The notes below the pieces were generated by a model. It did no database searches, was not told where the DNA came from, and saw nothing but the letters and a program-made list of their open reading frames with translations. Positions 59,673 through 64,000 of a stretch of 64,000 nt of DNA are shown here, piece by piece. The stretch's first letter is position 1; the number at the start of each line of letters is the position of its first letter. Source of the DNA: Coneutiohabitans sp964457925 (GTDB lineage Bacteria; Zhuqueibacterota; Zhuqueibacteria; Zhuqueibacterales; Zhuqueibacteraceae); contig CAYWGH010000032.1 in NCBI GenBank assembly GCA_964457925.1, positions 1 through 64,000 on the forward strand, written 5' to 3'. The position numbers and the translations under genes are program-made.

Positions 59673-60173
59673 ATGAAACCAGCAACTCAACAAATTACGC
59701 CATGCTGTGGTTGCGCCGCCCTGGTGCCGGATATTGACGGCCCGATTCATCCGTATATTGGCGCATCGCCCGGCTGTTGGGCCATCTACGGCGAGGTGCT
59801 GGCGAAAGAATACGGTGAGTATCGCCATCCTTTCGTGCATCGCCTGACTGTCGATGCCTATGCTGCTCAGCATCCGGGTATGCCTTCGCGCCAATCCATT
59901 CAATCCGTCGCGATTCATTTGATCAGCTTGTTTCTCATTATCGAGCGCCGATTTGATTTTGCCAAGATAACGGAAGCGATCCGGCGCGCGCTGAAGCATC
60001 GCGACCGTTTCGTGTGGCTCGAGCCGCCGGCATCGCTGGGTGACATAACGATTCTCGACGTTCAAAAAGCGAGAAGCTTGAAAGAACACATCAGGCGCGT
60101 GCAGAAATGGGCGGAATCGGTTTGGGAGGCGTGGGCGCCGCATCACGCGGCCATTCAGGGGTGGGCAAAATAA
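59673..60173 (+). CDS. DUF5946-family protein, copy B
   Basis: 166 aa, paralogue of 58615-59121 with the same CCGCAALVPDIDGPIHPYIG and PGCWAIYGEVLA, SRQSIQSVAIHLISLFL and DRFVWLEPPA segments. The N- and C-termini differ most. Uncharacterised family; the CxxC-H-C pattern might bind a metal. Confidence 0.75.
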   Translation: MKPATQQITPCCGCAALVPDIDGPIHPYIGASPGCWAIYGEVLAKEYGEYRHPFVHRLTVDAYAAQHPGMPSRQSIQSVAIHLISLFLIIERRFDFAKITEAIRRALKHRDRFVWLEPPASLGDITILDVQKARSLKEHIRRVQKWAESVWEAWAPHHAAIQGWAK

Positions 60174-60194
60174 CCGAAAGGATGGTAACAAAAC

Positions 60195-61133
60195 ATGATA
60201 AAGAATTCATCAGGCTTACTGGCATCCGGAATTCTGCTCGCCGCCTCTGCCACGGCGCAGATAAATGCTGGCCCAAGCCCGACGGCGATACATGAGCTCG
60301 GCAAAACGAATCGCACGGCTTCACCCTTGGCGGGCAAGATGAAAGTTAATGATTTGAATATGTACTATAAACTCGCTGGGGAGGGCGAGCCAGTGGTTTT
60401 TATCGCCGGCCTGGCCAGCGATCATCTCGAATGGTTGCCGGCGCATGTGCCCGCGTTTACGGCAGCCGGTTATCAGTGTGTGCTGTTCGACAATCGTGAC
60501 GCGGGCCAAACGGACGAAAGCCCGGCCGCCGCCTACACGATCAAGCAGCTTGCCGATGATGCGGCCGGATTGCTCAAACAGCTTGGCATTAAACAGGCCC
60601 ACATTGTGGGCGAATCCATGGGCGGCATGATGGCGCAGGAATTGGCGATCAATCATCCGGAGTTGGTGCGGAGCCTGACGCTGGTCTGTACGTGGGCCCG
60701 CAGTGAGCCTTTTCACAAAGCGTTAAGCGCGTCGTGGAAAAATATGCGGCGCAAGCTCTCTTTGGAAGAATCATTCCAAGCATTCGGACTGTGGTTCTTT
60801 TCATTGCGATTCTACGAAAATCCGGAAGCTGAGCAAATGTTTCTGGCAGAGATGCGCTCGAACCCACACCCGCAATCGATCGCAGCGTTCGAGCGCCAGT
60901 GGGACGCGATCTTGACGCACGACACACTGGATCGGCTCAATCGTATCACCGTGCCGACCCATGTCATCGCAGGCGAGGCGGACATCATGTCGCCGTTCCG
61001 GCTCTCGCGTCTGCTGGCGGAGAAAATCCCTGGCGCGAAACTGACGGTGTTTCCTGAATCCGGACATGTGCTCGCGTTTGAAAATTCCGCAGCGTTCAAT
61101 CCGGTTGCGCTTGATTTCCTCAAGGAATACTAA
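60195..61133 (+). CDS. Secreted alpha/beta hydrolase
   Basis: 312 aa with a signal peptide (LLASGILLAASATAQ). Canonical fold: PVVFIAGLASDHLEW (oxyanion region), nucleophile elbow GESMGGMMAQ, acid in GEADIMSP, and histidine in PESGHVLAFEN. The DNRDAGQTDES segment is typical of 3-oxoadipate enol-lactonase-like hydrolases, but an exported member suggests an esterase of unknown substrate. It starts 21 bp after DUF5946 copy B. Confidence 0.85.
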   Translation: MIKNSSGLLASGILLAASATAQINAGPSPTAIHELGKTNRTASPLAGKMKVNDLNMYYKLAGEGEPVVFIAGLASDHLEWLPAHVPAFTAAGYQCVLFDNRDAGQTDESPAAAYTIKQLADDAAGLLKQLGIKQAHIVGESMGGMMAQELAINHPELVRSLTLVCTWARSEPFHKALSASWKNMRRKLSLEESFQAFGLWFFSLRFYENPEAEQMFLAEMRSNPHPQSIAAFERQWDAILTHDTLDRLNRITVPTHVIAGEADIMSPFRLSRLLAEKIPGAKLTVFPESGHVLAFENSAAFNPVALDFLKEY

Positions 61134-61240
61134 GAGCCATAAAGGCAAAGACAGAAAAATGGAGGGCAGAAAGAGGCAGTTCATTGTCATCAAAGCAAAA
61201 TTCATTGTAAAGCAATGAGCCGGCTGTAAAAAAATTTTCT

Positions 61241-61262
61241 GACGGCCATTTTTCCGTCTTTT
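61241..61262 (+). terminator. Weak intrinsic terminator after the hydrolase gene
   Basis: GACGG (61241-61245) and CCGTC (61254-61258) arms followed by a T-run. The stem is short (5 bp), so it is only a probable terminator. Confidence 0.5.
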
Positions 61263-61315
61263 TAATTTGGAGAATTTCCATTGCGCCGCTGATGATTCAT
61301 TTTCGGAGGTTTGGC

Positions 61316-62677
61316 ATGAACATTCCTATGGATGAAAATACCCTCACACGGCTTAAAATAGCGGTTTTACGGATTTTGTTTTTCACAGCCATGGTTGCAA
61401 AGCCCCTGCTCGCTCAAAACGAGCCAGGTGAATGGCGCTTTCTTGGTTTGCAAGGAAAAACCGTTCAGACCTTGCGGCTGCACGATCAGCTTCTGTATGC
61501 AGCGACCGTGGATGGCCTGTATCGAAAAGATCTTCGTGCGGCGGATACCTCATGGACGCCAATTGGCCTGCAAGGCAAGCGGACCAGAGCGCTGCTCGTT
61601 TTCACTGCGGATACCATGCTCGCTTCCACGCAATTCGATACGGTTTCTTTGTATCGAACCACGGATGCGGGCGCAACGTGGGCAACCTATCAAAACGGCT
61701 TTGGCGGCGCGTTTTCGGAAACTGTGTTGGCAATCGAGCGCCATCCGCATCAACCGGACATTCTTTTTGCCACCGGCGCCACCGTTTTCGCGAAATCGCT
61801 TGATCGCGGCAAGAGCTGGCAGATTAGCCATGGCAATTGGGGCGGGCTGGCCACAGGTCTGAATTTTATTACCGTCGATAACAATGATCCCCAAATAATT
61901 TGGACCGGCGGGCAGAATTCGATTGAGGAAGCCTTTCTTTGGAAATCTGAAGATTCCGGCGTAACCTGGCGAGAATGGCCTCGCATCGTCGACGACGTCA
62001 GCACGGGAAAAACCGTGGTGATTCATCCGCATGATTCCAAGACTGTCTATGCCGGATTGGAAAGCTACATTCTAAAAACAACCGATGGTGGAGAGACATG
62101 GGAAGAAATTTTCGCCGAGGACGGCCGCTTCTTTTTCGGCATTGCGATCAATCCGGCGCGGCCCACGCGCATGTTCGCCGCGTCGTGGTTCAAGACCTCC
62201 GATCCGCAGCCGCTCATTCTTTATATCAGCGATGACGGCGGAGAAAGCTGGCGCGAAATCCATGAACGGTCCGCACGATATGGAGGCGCCTGGGAATTGC
62301 TGCATATCAACGAGGGTTTGATTGACAAGCTTTATTTGGGATTGGACAAAGGCGGCGTGTATGAATTTGTCACCGATCCGGCCACCGCCGTCGATGATGA
62401 TCCCATCATCATATCGACGTTCAAGTTGGAGCAAAATTATCCCAATCCTTTCAATCCGGAGACGACCATCTCGTTTTCATTTCCCAGGACGGAATTGGCA
62501 ACGCTGAAGATTTACGACGCCCTGGGCCGCGAAGTCGCCACTCTGGCGAATGGCGTGATACCGGCGGGCGAGCACCGCATCCGCTGGCGCAGCAATGGCC
62601 TGGCCTCCGGCGTTTACTTCTACCGCCTGCGGGCTGGAAATTTTTCCGCCGTCAAAAAAATGCTTGTCCTGCAATGA
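61316..62677 (+). CDS. Secreted BNR/sortilin-like propeller protein with Por sorting domain
   Basis: 453 aa from ATG 61316 (GGAGG nine bases upstream). Signal peptide ending KPLLAQ. Repeats of the photosystem-stability/BNR type: TTDAGATWATY, SLDRGKSWQISH, SEDSGVTWREW, TTDGGETWEEI, SDDGGESWREI (SxDxGxTW motifs). The C-terminus is a textbook Por sorting domain: FKLEQNYPNPFNPETTISF, LKIYDALGREVATL, GVYFYRLRAG, MLVLQ. Secreted or cell-surface protein; ligand unknown. Confidence 0.9.
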   Translation: MNIPMDENTLTRLKIAVLRILFFTAMVAKPLLAQNEPGEWRFLGLQGKTVQTLRLHDQLLYAATVDGLYRKDLRAADTSWTPIGLQGKRTRALLVFTADTMLASTQFDTVSLYRTTDAGATWATYQNGFGGAFSETVLAIERHPHQPDILFATGATVFAKSLDRGKSWQISHGNWGGLATGLNFITVDNNDPQIIWTGGQNSIEEAFLWKSEDSGVTWREWPRIVDDVSTGKTVVIHPHDSKTVYAGLESYILKTTDGGETWEEIFAEDGRFFFGIAINPARPTRMFAASWFKTSDPQPLILYISDDGGESWREIHERSARYGGAWELLHINEGLIDKLYLGLDKGGVYEFVTDPATAVDDDPIIISTFKLEQNYPNPFNPETTISFSFPRTELATLKIYDALGREVATLANGVIPAGEHRIRWRSNGLASGVYFYRLRAGNFSAVKKMLVLQ

Positions 62678-62690
62678 ACTTGAGGAAATC

Positions 62691-63101
62691 ATGAATCTCA
62701 AACGACTCGTGATCACATCCGGCGCGATCCTTTTGTTCGCGCTCTTGTGGAACGGACTTGTGCATCTCGTGATCCTTGCCGAGGCAAACTCAGCGTTGAG
62801 TCCCATCACAAGACCTGCGGCGGAACGCAGCCTCGGGCTGTCGCTTTTTATCACCGCTGCCCTGGCGTTGTTGGTTGCGTGGAGCTATGCGCACTGCGCC
62901 CAACCGGGAGGCCTGAAAGCAGGATTGCGCCACGGACTGTTTTTCGCGCTGCTGGCGGGGATATTGGTGGATTTGAATCAATACCTCATGTATCCCATCC
63001 CGGCCTCATTGGCGGCAAAATGGTTTGTGTTTGGAATGATCGAATTTTGTGTTTACGGCCTGTTGGCAGCCTGGCTTTATCCAATCAAAAAAAATATCTG
63101 A
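62691..63101 (+). CDS. Small integral membrane protein (four TM)
   Basis: 136 aa, ATG behind TTGAGGA. Four hydrophobic helices: LVITSGAILLFALLWNGLVHL, GLSLFITAALALLVAWSYAHC, GLFFALLAGILVDLNQYLMY, WFVFGMIEFCVYGLLAAWLY. Uncharacterised, similar in layout to small DUF1761/DoxX-like membrane proteins. It follows the propeller gene by 13 bp. Confidence 0.75.
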   Translation: MNLKRLVITSGAILLFALLWNGLVHLVILAEANSALSPITRPAAERSLGLSLFITAALALLVAWSYAHCAQPGGLKAGLRHGLFFALLAGILVDLNQYLMYPIPASLAAKWFVFGMIEFCVYGLLAAWLYPIKKNI

Positions 63102-63117
63102 TACCGTAACAGCGACG

Positions 63118-63873
63118 ATGCAAAGTATCGACTACAACAGCATTGCGGAAATTTATGATCTCTACGTCACCGCGGATTATGACGTTCCGTTTTTCCTGTC
63201 GGAAATCAAGCCGGTGAAAGGCCCGGTTCTCGAGCTGATGGCCGGAACCGGGCGGTTGTCGCTGCCGTTGATTGAGGCCGGCGCGAAGTTGACTTGCGTG
63301 GATAGTTCGAGCGCCATGCTCGAAGTTTTGTCGCGGAAATTGAAGCTAAGCGGATTGCAAGCTGAGGTGGTTTGCGCTGACATCTGTCAATTGAGCTTGC
63401 CTTCGGCTTTCGAACTTGCCATTCTGCCTTTTCAATCGTTCATGGAAATCCTTGGCGAGGAAAATCAACGCGCGGCGCTGGCGGCGGTGTTTAAGTGTCT
63501 TGCTCCCGGCGGGCGATTTATTTGCACGCTGCACAATCCGGCGATACGCCGTAAACAAGTTGATGGATTGCTGCATTTCGTTGGTCACTTTCCAATTGAA
63601 AGCGGGGCGCTGGTGGTATCGGGATTCGAGCAAGGAGGAAATCCGGTGGTTTCACGCCAACAGTTTTTTGAATTCTTTGATGGCGCCGGGCGTCTGCTTG
63701 AAAAACGGCTGTTGCAGATGAAATTTGAATTAATAGAGAAGGAAGCGTTCGAGCAAATGGCGCACAGTCAGGGCTTTCGCATCGCCCAACTTTACGGGAA
63801 CTACGGCCGAGCGCCATTCGATCCGGCGCAAAGCCCGGTGATGATCTGGATCTTGGAAAAACGTGACATTTGA
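63118..63873 (+). CDS. Class I SAM-dependent methyltransferase
   Basis: 251 aa from ATG 63118. SIAEIYDLY, motif I VLELMAGTGRLSLPLIEAG, motif II LTCVDSSSAMLEVLSRKL, then ADICQLSLPSAFELAILPFQSFMEI and LAPGGRFICTLHNP. Methyltransf_25 type; substrate unknown. Sixteen bases after the small membrane protein. Confidence 0.85.
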   Translation: MQSIDYNSIAEIYDLYVTADYDVPFFLSEIKPVKGPVLELMAGTGRLSLPLIEAGAKLTCVDSSSAMLEVLSRKLKLSGLQAEVVCADICQLSLPSAFELAILPFQSFMEILGEENQRAALAAVFKCLAPGGRFICTLHNPAIRRKQVDGLLHFVGHFPIESGALVVSGFEQGGNPVVSRQQFFEFFDGAGRLLEKRLLQMKFELIEKEAFEQMAHSQGFRIAQLYGNYGRAPFDPAQSPVMIWILEKRDI

Positions 63874-63881
63874 GTTTCACG

Positions 63882-64000
63882 ATGAACCGCAATTCCGAGA
63901 ATGCTGCAATCCACGACGCTTCATCGGTGAGCCGATTGTCCGGGGCGCAAGCGCATCAGGTCGTTGATGTTTTCTGTGATGCTTTTCAAGATTATCCGGT
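63882..64000 (+). CDS. N-terminus of a probable GNAT acetyltransferase (cut by the window edge)
   Basis: ATG 63882, eight bases after the methyltransferase stop; 39 codons seen. SVSRLSGAQAHQVVDVFCDAFQDYPV is like the first helix of GNAT acetyltransferases (LxxxxxxxAxxvlxxAFxdyP). Identification is tentative because the acetyl-CoA loop is outside the window. Confidence 0.5.
   Translation, partial: MNRNSENAAIHDASSVSRLSGAQAHQVVDVFCDAFQDYP

Noticed and set aside
1..64000. tRNA or rRNA genes
   Set aside because: No T-loop GGTTCGANNCC with matching acceptor stem and no conserved rRNA segment was recognised by eye; a covariance-model scan would be needed to exclude a tRNA.

Overview
The window looks like a metagenome-assembled scaffold (it carries a 100-N gap at 40280-40379) from a GC-moderate, Gram-negative bacterium of the FCB side of the tree, most like Calditrichota/KSB1-type lineages. 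The signs are secreted proteins ending in a Por/FlgD-like C-terminal sorting domain (YPNPFNP-type), a TonB receptor with carboxypeptidase-like N-domain, Reg_prop/Y_Y_Y sensor kinases and many Spy-like periplasmic proteins. The taxonomic placement is inference; no rRNA or tRNA gene was recognised.

Layout. 1-9010 (minus strand): a secretome block with a VWA/CARDB-like surface protein (cut by the window edge), an M6-type metalloprotease broken by a 2-bp frameshift plus an in-frame stop, and two paralogous DGxGG-repeat secreted proteins, all but the first closely spaced as one operon. 9272-13319: a PyrE-like phosphoribosyltransferase (minus), then a GcvT/YgfZ protein, a MEMO1-family protein and an ArsR-type regulator (plus). 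13316-20818: a complete tryptophan operon (trpE, trpGD fusion, trpC, trpF, trpB, trpA) preceded by a consensus sigma-70 promoter, a leader peptide with clustered Trp codons and a terminator hairpin, i.e. classical attenuation; a CCATTAR heptamer repeat lies between trpE and trpGD. 20954-28461: porin, PstS-like protein, histidine kinase, REC-cyclase response regulator and a 1009-aa propeller sensor kinase.

28569-34600 is an envelope-stress island: an ECF sigma factor, its zinc-type anti-sigma factor, four Spy/CpxP-like proteins, a lipoprotein and a Rieske protein. Three promoters share AAC-N17-GTC(G/T)AA followed by a conserved TTGAAA, upstream of the sigma gene and of two of the Spy-like genes, which argues for one autoregulated ECF regulon.

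36092-45446 is a type I restriction-modification locus (hsdM, hsdS, hsdR) invaded by two REP-associated tyrosine transposases (RAYTs) and many short palindromes, with three extra copies of the hsdS 3' end separated by a ~200-bp palindrome-rich repeat. The N gap lies inside one of these repeats and closes in frame if the 45-bp identical flanks are merged.

45664-64000 is mixed: an MddA-like methyltransferase, small proteins, OsmC, methyltransferases, an outer-membrane barrel, a TonB receptor next to an OmpR/HK two-component pair, a decayed propeller/SpoIIE sensor, a Tat-exported nitroreductase-like protein, a cupin, a tandemly duplicated DUF5946 pair with a duplication scar, an alpha/beta hydrolase, another Por-sorted propeller protein, and a partial GNAT gene at the right edge.
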